DNA of 64,000 nt from Thelonectria olida (Eukaryota > Ascomycota > Sordariomycetes > Hypocreales > Nectriaceae). Of the stretch, positions 33,753 to 44,750 are shown piece after piece. The translations under genes and the position numbers were made by a program. The DNA lies in assembly GCA_020736575.1 (NCBI GenBank), contig JAGPYM010000039.1, positions 246,135-310,134 of the forward strand. Reading direction: 5' to 3'. The notes beneath the pieces were generated by a model. The model saw nothing but the letters and a program-made list of their open reading frames with translations. It was not told the origin of the DNA and ran no database searches. Positions within the stretch are counted from its first letter, which is position 1. Every line of letters starts with the position of its first letter.

Positions 33753-36050
33753 ATGACTTCTCCCAGCCCAGGCCGCGCCGATAGAAGCTCTGCGGGCGAA
33801 TTCGTGGGCGTACAGGCTCCCAATACACGGAGGGCTCGTCGGTACGGCTTCGCTTGCACAAGCTGCAAATCGCGCAAAGTCAAGTGTAGTGGAGATCAGC
33901 CTATTTGTTCCCGCTGTCGACGTACTGGAGAAGAATGCGTCTGGCCATCTCAAGAGTCTACGGAGAGGCGGCTTCGAGACGCCCATGCACGGATTAGGGA
34001 CCTGGAGGCATCGATGCGCCCAGGAGACGACGCACAACCTGAAAACATGAACTCGCAGGACGGGATACCCGCTGCCAGGGCCCAGTCCAGTTTGCCATCA
34101 GGTGTCAGTCCAATCTCGGTAGAAGGGACATCGCTGCCCACGAATCGAACCAGTTCGAACGCGGGCTCAAACCACGCCTCCTCACTCTGGTTTCAAGTCG
34201 GTATCGGCGAGGATGGAACCATCACCTACAATGGTCCGACAAGCCGGTTCCATGCTGGACCACTCAAGGAAAGGGGTGGCGGGGAAGGCGAGGCTCCGAC
34301 ACCGACTCATAGGGACACTCTACGATCCCAGTACGCGTTGATGAGCTCGGTTTGGATGCCCTTGATTGCCGCACAGCAGTATATAAAGGGCACTGGAGTC
34401 TCAACAGAGATTGGCCTCGCTCTCCTTGATATTTACTGGACCTGGTTGCATCCTCTGCATAACTGTGTCTATCGGCCAGTCATGATGATGGACCTGGCAC
34501 TCGGGGGACCTTATTGTTCTGACTTCCTACTTATGTGTATCTTTGGGCTGGCTGCTAGGCATCTCCCGGAACACCATCCGGATCTTGAGGGCATTCAACA
34601 GGGAGACCAGTTCATCCTAAAGGCCAAGCAGCTGTTACTAGAGGAGATGGCCGCACCTCGACCCTCAATTCCGACCATTCAGGGCCTTCTAATTCTTGGT
34701 GGAAGGCAATGTGCCATGGGCAGAAGCTCTGAGGGTTGGCTTTACACTGGCATGGCAATTCGCATGATGACTGATATCGGCATCCACCTTGATGCCACAC
34801 TAATTGCCGAGCTAGAACGTTTGACTCCAGCTGAGATCGAAACCCGGAAGCGTCTTTATAACTCTGCATACATCTGGGATAAGACACTAAGCCTCGCTTT
34901 GGGCCGCCTACCATCCTTGACCGGAAAGCCGTATAAGACCGACGAGATCTTGGATAAGTTCGACGACGAAAGGGCATGGCAACCAGTACATGCTGTGGAA
35001 GTATCCGACTCATTTATTGCGTCACCATCCATGAATAGCACGACCTTCTGTGCTTTTTGTCAGATTCATGAGATCACGACAGATATGATGTTCCTGTTCT
35101 CAAGCGGTCCGAGGCATCAGGATCTACCAGCCCATCTTGTCGATCTCGATGCGAGATTTCAGCGATGGTTAGCCGAAACCCCGGCAAGTATCATCATCGA
35201 TGACCCAGCCGTTTTACCCCAAAGCCCACCTCCGCACATCGTGTCACTTAAGTAAGTCATCAGGCATACATTGCTTGGGACTCCTGTTGACGCCAACAGT
35301 CTCCTATATCATGCTCTGCAAATTCTACTCAGAAGACCATACCTCAACTCCACAGATACCCATCTTCGAGATCAGAACATGCAGATATGCATCAACCATT
35401 CACGAAAAATGCACGCCATTCATGCACTGTACGCTCGAACGTTTCCGCATCGTCTGATGACCTACCAAGTCAGCTACTGCATATTCATCGCCGCAACGAT
35501 TGAGGTTCAGCAGCTGAAACTCTCCTTGGACCAGTCAGAAAAGGCAGAAGCGGCAAATAGGTTGGCTGATGCGATTCGGGTTCTCCGCAACGAAGCCTCT
35601 CACACGCCCGGAATTGGCCGAAGCATGGATACCATTCGACGACTCCTTTCCGCGGCGCCTAACCAGGTTTGTAATGTCCCAGAACGCGCTGAGGGCTCTA
35701 GCCTGGGAACAGCCACGGAGAATCAACACCGGCATCAGGAGCGCGCTCCAATTGTGAGAGACAGCCAGTTGCTACAGGTGGGAGAACCAAATGAGAGAGG
35801 CCAGATATTTGAGGATTTGGGCCGCGGCGGCATCACGACGGGGAATGCTCAGTTTGGACAGATGAACGACATGTCAGTGACCAGCGACAACCCAATGTAT
35901 GCGAGTATTGACGGGCTCGGGGTCGGTGATTGGGTTGGCACAGCGTGGGCTGATACCAGCGCAGGCTTCCACCCGGAAGCCTTCTCTTGGGCAACTGCAG
36001 ACATGCTTCAAAGGAGGTCAGCTCTATCGTCGTTCGGCGATTACTTATGA
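33753..36050 (+). CDS. Zn2Cys6 transcription factor with fungal_trans domain
   Basis: A nuclear regulator of 749 aa in two exons, 33753-35251 and 35300-36050, separated by a 48-nt intron (GTAAGT..CAG) that joins as SLNLLYHALQILL. The zinc cluster is C35, C38, C45, C52, C55 and C62 (ACTSCKSRKVKCSGDQPICSRC.. and on to EEC), a canonical C-x2-C-x6-C-x6-C-x2-C-x6-C. A short coiled coil follows (RRLRDAHARIRDLEASM). The middle homology region contains LLDIYWTWLHPLHNCVY, ARHLPEHH and MAIRMMTDIGIHLD, as in the XlnR/Gal4-like fungal_trans domain. The C-terminus is Gly/Asp/Trp-rich and may activate. It is the nearest regulator to the lactonase-cyclase-CoA-transferase-MFS set and a candidate for their local control through the CGG palindromes at 30.7 kb. 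Confidence 0.9.
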
Positions 36051-36649
36051 AGAATGCTTCTCCGCGCTCCTGACCTGGCACTTGTTTGAATGAAAGTTAA
36101 TACAAGGCAATTCAATGTAATACGGTCGAGACCATCGTAGCTAGGATACTAATTGAAGACGTTGACTCTTAGACTTGACGTCATCTCGGGGGGGCCTCAC
36201 CTTTTCCCAGCGCTCGACTCTCTGACGCGGGTGCGTACCCCCATTAGAATTCTAGCCTCGGCTGCCGTTCTACTTGGCGACTTCAGTGCTGCCAAGTCAC
36301 ATTCATGCGGCTTCATCTCTCAACGGGATGTGTAATGAAAGTTCTGAATGAACTCATGAGTATTGAGATGGCCCCAATAGGAAGAGCTACACGAAGGCTG
36401 ATTCTATAACTCCTGTCTAGCACTGATAACTTTCTAACCCCCAAGGCTGAATTCTTTAACAACAGCTTGCTTGTCACGGCAGAGGCATGATAAGTTGGAC
36501 GGAAAACCATCGAGAAAAATGCTCCGCGCCCACCGAACCAACAATCTTCATAAGACGCTGTCTGTTCGACTCTAGAATAAATGACCACAAGTCTTTAGAG
36601 GTTCTGATATGTATATACCTAGATAATTATGAACCTCCTCGGTGAATAT
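36051..36649. other. Convergent intergenic region
   Basis: This holds the 3' ends of two regulators facing each other. No gene is seen. Confidence 0.4.
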
Positions 36650-37892
36650 CTAAAATTGCGCAACCTGACTTTGATTAAAATTGCTCACCACTTCGCCTCG
36701 GAGTCTCGTGCTCCTCCATGAGCTCATCAAAGAACCCTGATCAGCATCTTCTCCACGCATTTCCCACCACCACCTAGAAGCCTCCCACATCTCATCATCA
36801 CCTCCTAGCAAGAACCACCACTTCTTGAGAAACCAGGGTTTCGCTTCCCAGCTTCTCATGTCCCAAGGCACACCGCTCCCGCGCCCCAAGAGGCCGCTTT
36901 CCATGGTCCCCCAGCAAGCCAAGCCACCTTCCAGCATGTCGCTGAACAATTCTTGCTGATCAAGCAGGCAGGGGCTGCTCGTGGCCTGAAGAATGGCACG
37001 CTCCCTGAAGTGGGGGAAGACAATCAGGTCCAAGTATGAGGCGTGTGGGCGAGAAAGCTGGGTCAAGCTGGGCCAAAGGTGACGCTTCACTTTTTGCTGG
37101 AAATAGTTTGCCGCTGAGTGTACAGTTTTAGCGCAGCTAAGCAGATAGAAAGGCGAAGGACGGTCGTTCAAGTAGTCGTCAGCAGTCACATCGATCGAGG
37201 CTGCAATGGCTAAGGTAGCGGCCAAGAAGGTCATGTCGCGCAGCCGAATATGATTGGTGAACAGGAATGTAGTGGAAGGTGACGGAGTCTGTTGCTGTGC
37301 ATTGGGCTGACTGTCGGCGATGTTCTGTGCGGTTGGCCGGCTTGAGCTGGCTGAAAAGAGGTGACTTGGGGAGGTGTGAAATGTTTCCAAGGTTAGGGGT
37401 TGCATTTCCAGCCTAAAGTCATCCAAAGGATTGCGAGGAGCATCACTCCAAGCAATATTGTTAATATCGTATAGGCGGCTGGGGACCGGCACGGCATCTG
37501 GCCTTCTAGGGCTGGGCAAACCGAGAGAATCAAGAGGGTTCAATGTAAGTCCAGACGTGTCCCATTCTTCAGGCTGCATCTGGGGAGGCCGATAGGACGG
37601 TATGAAGTCGGCTGACGCGAATTGTTCCCGCAAGACATTGACAGATATTTCATCTTGAGTCAGGTCGTCTGGTTTTGCTGAATCTGTTGCTGACTCTGAA
37701 TCTCTTGCAAGACGCCTCTGCTTCAATCCTACCCACATAAATGGAGTCATGAGTTAGGCACCCTTGCAAAAGCACGCTGAACTCACTGTATCTGGCTTGC
37801 GAGGCTCGGTTCTGCGCCCGTCTAGCTGCTGTGAGTCGTCCTCGCCTGCCACGTCTGGTAACATCAGAGAATCCATGCGATAGCAATGACAT
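36650..37892 (-). CDS. bZIP regulator with DUF3425 domain
   Basis: A 394-aa protein in exons 37787-37892 and 36650-37728, with a 58-nt intron (GTGAGT..TAG) falling inside the basic region. The spliced basic region reads RRAQNRASQARYRLKQRRL, with the N-x7-R spacing of bZIP proteins. After it comes a polar stretch without a leucine heptad, so a normal zipper is not visible. The C-terminal half is DUF3425: FLFTNHIRLRDMTFLAATLA, AKTVHSAANYFQQ, LWPSLTQLSRPHASYLDLIVFPHFRERAI and the tryptophan-rich end SWEAKPWFLKKWWFLLGG. Fungal bZIP-DUF3425 proteins are regulators, often near secondary metabolism genes. It is convergent with the Zn2Cys6 regulator and could belong to the same locus. Confidence 0.87.
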
Positions 37893-39268
37893 CGTTTTGA
37901 CGTTTGTGTCGAGGTGCGTTGAAGAACTTGGCCATATAAGCGCTAGTTATTGCAAACTAGAGAGCATGCCGCCTTATTATATGTGCTGCGACCTTGCGGA
38001 GAGTGGCGACATTAGCGGCAGACAAGCCATCTTCTCCGCCCCCCTCACACGACCACTTGAGACGCCGCTTGTTGCCAGTACCAGAAAACATGCCCCCCAA
38101 GTTTGTAGATGAGTATGAAGTGCTAAAGTTGAGCATGAGAAGGTATGTTCTGTTGTAGAGCTGTCTTAGAGCGTTCTACTTTGCAAGGGATAGAGAAAAT
38201 GCACCTCGTAGCTGCAAAGAAGGAAATACAGAACTCGCAATAGTTCAAGCAAAACCACCCGTGGCAAATACGGAATTCGGGTGATATATCAGTAATCCTA
38301 TAGCGATAGTATGTTCCAATAGGGCGAATGGAGGCATGAAGCCTGCCAACCGTGATCAGTCTTGTGCAACTGCTGTTGTGGTTCGCAGCGCGGATGAGAC
38401 TCCGGGTCTCAAATAATCACCGGGTTACCTGAAGGTGCTCTCCAAATAGCAAGATTTAGATAAACGAGACATAACGGCCCACAATACAGAGACCCGAGAT
38501 GAAGGTTATGGCGTTGTCTCTATTCGTTATGCTCTGATCTACTGACTCGAGTTGGCATCCATGCGAGTGACGAGTAACGTAGCCAGGAGACTTAATGAGA
38601 CCAGTCTGGTGTAAACATCGTAAGCCATTGAATTTGCGAAACGAAGATTGCGAGAATGAGAAAGTTTTTTTGAATTCCCCTCATACTTGGAAGGGAGGAA
38701 CATGTTAGTCTACCTTGCCTACGTTGGTAGATCGCATTCGTACGAAGAGGAGGTTTGCATATGATATTAATTCCTACGCACTCAAGCAAGTCTCTAGTCC
38801 ATATTTGGCAGTAATCCGCCTCCCTTCTCAAACGCCTGTCCTAATGGGGCAGTAAGCCAGCATAACGGGATGGCCTCGGCCTGTTACCAAGCATTTCGTG
38901 AGTGAAAGGAAAGACAGGTAGACGTCAAGGCCTGCCTTCTTCCTACTCGCCTCCATCGCGTTGCGTATAAAATGAATCCAATTATGCTGTTCTGTCATCT
39001 GCTTCTGTACTATCATCTGCCGGTTATGTCGAGGACTGGTCCCGTCCTTGCCTCATTGCCGTCCCGTCCATCCTTGTCGAGATATTTTCGTTGTTCCCAC
39101 CCCTTAGTCTCGCCATTCTTGTGGCGTTCAGAAATACCCCCAAGTGTATGTACTATTCACCATGAGTCGCACCTCTCTCTACCGTTTTGCTTACTAAAAA
39201 TCTCCAAGACTCCATTTGTGTCACGCCCTGCTAAGGGTGTCATTGCTTGGAATTTCTCCATTCGCACC
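37893..39268. other. Intergenic region
   Basis: No gene is supported. The frame of the GFA gene remains open from an ATG at 38972 and could add a basic N-terminal extension, possibly a mitochondrial presequence, but this is not convincing. Confidence 0.35.
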
Positions 39269-39769
39269 ATGTCCACTGAGAGCGCCTCCTCTCCCGGAGC
39301 CCACGATGAGCCTGGCATTGAGGCCTACATTGGCTCTTGTCACTGCGGCCATGTAAAGTACTCGGCATCGTTGGCTCTCTCCAAACCTTCGACCTTCCTC
39401 CAGAAGTGCAACTGCTCAATCTGCCGCAAAGTCGGGTACGCGCTCTTGACGGCATCGCCCAAATCTTCATTCAAGATCGTCTCACCTGAAGAAGGAGTCG
39501 CTGGCCTCTCTGACTACACCTTTCACAACAAGGCAATCAATCACTACTTCTGTCCACACTGCGGCGTTCGCTGCTTCATGTTTGCAACGCTGGTGCAGGA
39601 CGGAGAAGTGGCCCAAGAGGTCTACGTCAATGCTGGGACTTTGGATGGCAAAGCCGATGGTAGTAAGATGGTTGAGTTGAGCAAGATGAAGGTAAAGTAT
39701 CTTGATGGCAAGGCCGAGGCTTGGTCTGCCCCCCCTGCGGATACGCCTTATGAAGGAGGTCTCGTGTGA
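39269..39769 (+). CDS. GFA-domain protein (glutathione-dependent formaldehyde-activating enzyme family)
   Basis: A single-exon gene of 166 aa. Zinc-binding cysteines appear in the usual order: GSCHCGHVKY, KCNCSICRKVGYAL and FCPHCGVRCF, the two-zinc CENP-V/GFA fold. The ATG at 39269 gives the usual family length; an in-frame upstream ATG at 38972 would add 99 residues. Family members are small cytosolic zinc proteins, and formaldehyde-glutathione adduct formation is shown for only a few. The C-terminus is typical of fungal homologues (KVKYLDGKAEAWSAPPADTPYEGGLV). Formaldehyde handling next to an oxidative cleavage enzyme is possible but unproven. Confidence 0.88.
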   Translation: MSTESASSPGAHDEPGIEAYIGSCHCGHVKYSASLALSKPSTFLQKCNCSICRKVGYALLTASPKSSFKIVSPEEGVAGLSDYTFHNKAINHYFCPHCGVRCFMFATLVQDGEVAQEVYVNAGTLDGKADGSKMVELSKMKVKYLDGKAEAWSAPPADTPYEGGLV

Positions 39770-42339
39770 GGACGCTGTCTACGCATGGAGCTTACCCAAG
39801 TAGTTGCAATGTGTTTCACTACCGCAAAGCTCAAACGTCAAAGTCAAACACCAGGCTCGGGCTACAGGGGAACGAATGTACTACTAAGGCTAGTTATGTA
39901 CGGTTAAGGGGTGTACTGTATCAGGGACATTGGAAAGATGCTGCGTGGCAGTTGTAACAAATGGCGAATTACTTTTGACTCATGTTTTCGTACGTGAAGC
40001 CAGCAGAATGGTATGACAGTGACGACAAGAGGGCTAAAATCAACCAGCTGGCTCATCCCGGCTGACTGATGGTGGGGGAAGGCAACTTCTTATACTGAGG
40101 TACTCAAGATACGCATGCATGGATGCCCCGAAAGAGTGCTTCGCAGATGCGCGATTAACTACGCGTCCCGATTCGGCCCCTCGTCAAAGGCCCTGTCCAA
40201 TGCATCCCGTCAACTTCTCCGCCAGCGGCCGCTCTCCCATGTCACCGTGCCCCCTGACACCTGTCCACCGCAACGCTACTGTACCTTGTGCTGGCCCGAT
40301 CTCAAGAGACCTCTATCCGAGTGTGAATCATCCACAACCGCTGCCATCCTCACCCATGGTCGTTTGCCTCATGATTGAACAAGCATGTTAGGCGGCTCTG
40401 TGTGAATTAGTGGGTATATGGTGGATATCTTTACAGAAGGATCTGCAAACCGTAGTTATTCTGGCACCAAATACCATGCTCGGATGATTCACGAGCGCTT
40501 GCCTCGCAGCGTTGCAGGGTGTTGGACCAGCAAGGGGCCCAAGTCTCCGTCAAAGCTTGGTCTTAATCCTTGTGACGTCGGCCTCCCGAGTCCCGGCGAC
40601 AGGGGATCGACAGGTCTGTACGAATTGCAGATCAAACTCGGCTTTCTTCGAAGTCTTGCTCGGCTCAGGAATGTTGTCCTCAAGGATCTAGGCAAAAAGT
40701 CTACATCATGCTTCATCGCGGTCCATAGACCAGGCTACCATGTGAACAGTTGCACATGCCAACTTCAAGTGTTCAGATAAAAGGGACTATTGCGTTCAAA
40801 AAACCTTTGTTGTCTACGCCATTGTGACCAGTCATTTTAGAGACAGCCAACATTGACGTAGCCCACCTGTGGCGTAGACGCACCCTGCATTCTCGCCGAG
40901 AGTACTCCCATAGTAAAGGGTAAGTTACGTGAGAACACTCGACACAGTTACATTCTAGACGCTTGCCATGTGACAATAGAAGCAGTTTGTGCCGTTAAGA
41001 CCTAAGACAGGCGTCCCAAGGCCCGCCACTGTACTTCGTGCGCACTCCCGTCACGCACATCTGACTGCTGGCCGTTTTCCGGCGGCCCTCAGCTGTCACA
41101 GCGAACAACAACAAGGTTGCTTCACAGAATCACGGAGACAGATAAGCCTCTTTCCTCATCAGCCCTAGTTCATCCATCAGGGCGCACCGGAACTATCCGA
41201 GGTCGCCCAGCGATCCGCCTCCGCAAGAAAGTCCCGGCATCCCGTAAAGTCTGAAAAATGGGTTTGCAGGGGCAGAAACGGCGGGCTATTCCCTCGGTCC
41301 GACATATCCTAGACTTCGATCCCAGTCTAGAACGAGTTGTCGCTTCTGCGCTGGTCCAACCACATCTCGCTCATTATCAAGGCTGTCATCTGTGGAAGTC
41401 CTAGATGAGAGCTAGAATCCTCGGAGAGGTCGGGTCGCCTCGCCTATGCGGCTATGCCCAACCTAGCAGTCTTTCTAGAAGGCAGTCACATCAATGCCAT
41501 GCATTTCTCTCTCTGCCAGGGCCAAATCGGATTTATCCCAGCCATACGATGCGTGACGGTGCAACTCTGACTGTGGGAGTCGGGAAATTACTGCAGCTTT
41601 CTTTTAGCGAACAATGGAGAATGGGCGGTAATCAATGTCCAGTCAAACAATTTTGGACATCAAATTTTCATCAGTGACTGCGGGATTGGGGAGGGGATAA
41701 GGTCGCCATGAGTTTGTCTTCCTTAGGTTTTATTGCCCTGCTGTCTAATAAAGTAATTCCCTCAACTCCTCTTGGCGTGCTGAGTTCAGTCGACAAATCA
41801 CACTTCTTTCTCTTGTGTGGCACCATGCATCCATGGTCCGTCAATGGTGCGGAGGAAGCCAGTGAACCGAACCCAAGCACAGACACAATGATCCAGAGCA
41901 AAACCAGCCAAATCAAACTTGACTTTCCTCAAAGGGAGTCCAATCATCCTATTCTGAACGGGTTTCAGGTCCACCGGTACGTATGTGGTTGCCCGGGATT
42001 GCTTGCCTCACTATAGTCAAGCTGCCAAGCTCGGAACAAGACATCCAAGCAACCACATGAGTTGTGCCTTGTGAGAATCCCTGGTGAGTTGCCCATAGCC
42101 AAGGTAAACCTCGTCACGTCGGCATTATAACAAGCAGCGATCTTCCCGTAAGCAAGATTGCCGTACTTTGACATTCTAACAGGCTCATCGTGCCGCTACC
42201 ACCCTATGTTTCAAACGCCATCATAAGCGAGCGAAGTTCGTTTCGTTTCACGTTATTTGGCCAAATATTGTCTTTTAGCATCTTTCGCAACCACCTATAG
42301 GTATTTTGTTTCTGCTCCGATCGACATTATCTTCACACA
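39770..42339. other. Long intergenic region, no gene seen
   Basis: About 2.6 kb with only short unsupported open frames. A minus-strand frame near 41916-41671 begins with a hydrophobic stretch resembling a signal peptide but has no ATG. A 14-bp palindrome lies at 42254-42267. Confidence 0.4.
42254..42267. promoter_or_regulatory. 14-bp perfect palindrome
   Basis: TATTTGGCCAAATA is its own reverse complement and lies 72 bp before the ATG at 42340. It could be a dimeric regulator site; no factor can be named. Confidence 0.4.
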
Positions 42340-43478
42340 ATGGCTGCTCCGCCGTCCCCTTCAGATTCCACTTTCCCACAGGCCGGACTACCCTTGTCAG
42401 CAGTCAGGCGGGCCACAAGGGATAGTACTGAGCGAGTCCAGGACGTTTCTCAGAATCCATCAGTACACATTACGAATACCGGGAGTATCGGAGATGACTT
42501 TTGGGGAGATCTCAACATTGACCCGGCTGTCGACCTCTCCCTCAAGTTTCCTACGAGCGCGCCCGTCGACAACGATGTCCTAGCAGACGCTCGGAGCGAC
42601 TCTGGGAGTTCTAGGGCTTCGATCGATCGCCTTAGCATTGATGACGATGAATCTTTTTGCCTGGAAACTGCCGTCCTATCTCCTCCAAGGGGGAGTCTTG
42701 CCAAAAATAAGCAAGCTCCTCATGCGAGCTACTACAAACCGTTACTGCTGCGCAATTTCAGCCCTCACGCATCTACTGCCAACGAGCACACAACAGTCTC
42801 TCCCCCGGAGGTTTTCAAGACGCCGAGTGTTCATTCGGTCAGTTTCCAACGAGGGGGGTTTACGCAGGAAAGAGAAAAGCCGGTACGTCCTTACAGTCCA
42901 GTGTATTACTCATGTTCTAAACCCTATCACGTTCCCTCCCATTCTTGGCCACAGCCAGACTGCTGGGAGCCCAGGGGCTCTATGCTACGAGTACGTACTC
43001 TTGTGGGGGAGGACCCAGATGCTATACCAGCTAGAGACTAAACGTAATCAACCAGGACTTCTCCCAATCTCGACTACTTCGCTCTCGCGACCGTCTCCTA
43101 TCGCGACTCAACCTTGAGTCTGAGCCCAGCCCAAGCCCAACCACTTCGTTTTTACTAGAGGACGAGTCAGACGACGAGCCTCCGAGCGGCCCGCCTGGAG
43201 CGAGGCCGACTGGGGACTCTGCGTCCTCACAAGCGAGATCTTCTCGTCAAGCGTCGTTCTACACTCGTCTGCCTGAGAAGATAAAACGTCGCTACTTAAC
43301 GCAAGAAGAGCAGTTGCTCATGCTGGGCATGTCAAGATCGCCTCCAAAGGAAGACTTAGCCACAGATGAAGAGTGTTTGGATTTCAACACCAATAGCAGA
43401 CCGACCGGCCCTCAAGACCATGAAGTCGATGACTATCACACCACTCTCCGGGAACAAATTTTAGATTGCAGGAAGTGA
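42340..43478 (+). CDS. Hypothetical low-complexity protein
   Basis: I do not recognise this protein. Two exons, 42340-42882 and 43056-43478, joined by a GTACGT..CAG intron in phase 0, give 321 aa. The N-terminal part is Ser/Asp/Pro-rich (GDDFWGDLNIDPAVDLSL, SDSGSSRASIDRLSIDDDE). The second exon starts with a Ser/Arg-rich stretch (DFSQSRLLRSRDRLLSRLN), then an acidic run SFLLEDESDDEPPSG, and ends with KIKRRYLTQEEQLLMLGMS and EILDCRK-like sequence. It is probably mostly disordered, possibly nuclear. The intron is long (173 nt) for this region and may hide a small exon. Confidence 0.55.
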
Positions 43479-43680
43479 AGATTCTTCAGCATCGCTCAAT
43501 TGTATACTATTTAGGAGCGGTAGGGTACTACTGTCAATCTGCCATCTACAATACACCTTGCCGCGGCCGAGATAATACAGGCGGGCATGCTCCAAAAAAA
43601 GACCCTGGTATGCGCCAGACCGCCTGCTTTGACTCGATTGCGAACAGCCAGGACACAGTCGCCGATCCTTATGAGGGAGT

Positions 43681-44140
43681 TCATCTTCGTCGACTTCGTC
43701 CGGGACTCGTCGAGTTGCTGCTTGGGTTTCGTAACTTCCGCTTCGTGCGCTTCGTCCATCTTCTTGCCGCAGCCTTTGAAGCAATTAGATTTGAAACGGT
43801 TGTCCAAAAGTCGTTGAAATCACCCTGGTCGATCCCAGGATGGGCCACTGCGCGTGTAGCCTTGGCCAAGAGCTCATCCTTCAGATGTTTAGTCTCTGGA
43901 CTGAGCTCTCCGGTCGTCCCCAACTTGATTTCTCCGAGGATCTCCAAAGCGACACAATACCGCTTCCGCTTGGGCTGTCTGGGAAGAGCCGAAGGGGGGT
44001 CGAGGGGGGCGACGTGGCCGAATTGTTGTCCATTCTGATCAGTAAACGAGGTTCTGCTGCTAGAATGATTCGTGGCTCGTGATTCTTGTAGCGATGACTT
44101 TTGAAGTACGGGAAATCTGATAATGTCTGAGTGATTTGTG
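43681..44140 (-). CDS. Possible small basic protein, unrecognised
   Basis: The minus-strand frame contains PRQPKRKRYCVALEILGEIK, PETKHLKDELLAKATRAVAH and KAAARRWTKRTKRKLRNPSS, ending at a stop at 43681. Composition looks coding, but no ATG in this frame is clear and the 5' end may need an intron. No family is recognised. It would be convergent with the hypothetical gene before it. Confidence 0.3.
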
Positions 44141-44750
44141 TGTAAAATGGACGAGACACGATGTCTTCAGTTCGTTCAAAGCGGACAACAACTTGCTGCC
44201 CCATTGCACCCCCAGCAGTATGGCATCGAATCAGGAGATAATTAGTTAGCCGAAGAGGGAACAGTAAGGCAGCACTTGCTAAGCCATGACTTTCCAGGTT
44301 GCTGAAACGGACAGAAGACGAATGAACACCGATCGGCCCGAGTTTGGCCCACCCTAAGTGAATAGTACGCTTGATTGACAAACCTAGCAACTACATCTAG
44401 ATATCCTCCGGATCGATTGACCGATACCTATTATGCCGTTGGGACATGGATGACAATTATGTTTCGGTCTGCAGTGTGAAACTTCTTGGCTGGGACAACC
44501 GACTGCAGGTCTGAGTATGATATGTATTGTGCTTTGTATTGGACACTTGAACATGGTTCACAATGACTAAATCAAGTTGGATTAGAAGATGCTTAGATGT
44601 GACACCCGGAGATGGAATCGCTATGCCCCATCGACTCGATTCCGTACTGAGCATTTCTCCTTGCCCCTGTTCGCCCAAGATCAGCGCTGAACTCCTAATC
44701 TGTAATCCCCTTCCAACAAAGACTACGCATCCCGATTAAAGTACATGTAA
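44141..44750. other. Intergenic region
   Basis: This stretch flanks the 3' end of the oxygenase gene. No gene is seen. Confidence 0.35.

Noticed and set aside
41671..41916. Small secreted protein candidate on the minus strand with hydrophobic N-terminus
   Set aside because: The frame starts with TTG, an in-frame stop lies just upstream and there is no ATG, so a real signal peptide gene is unlikely.
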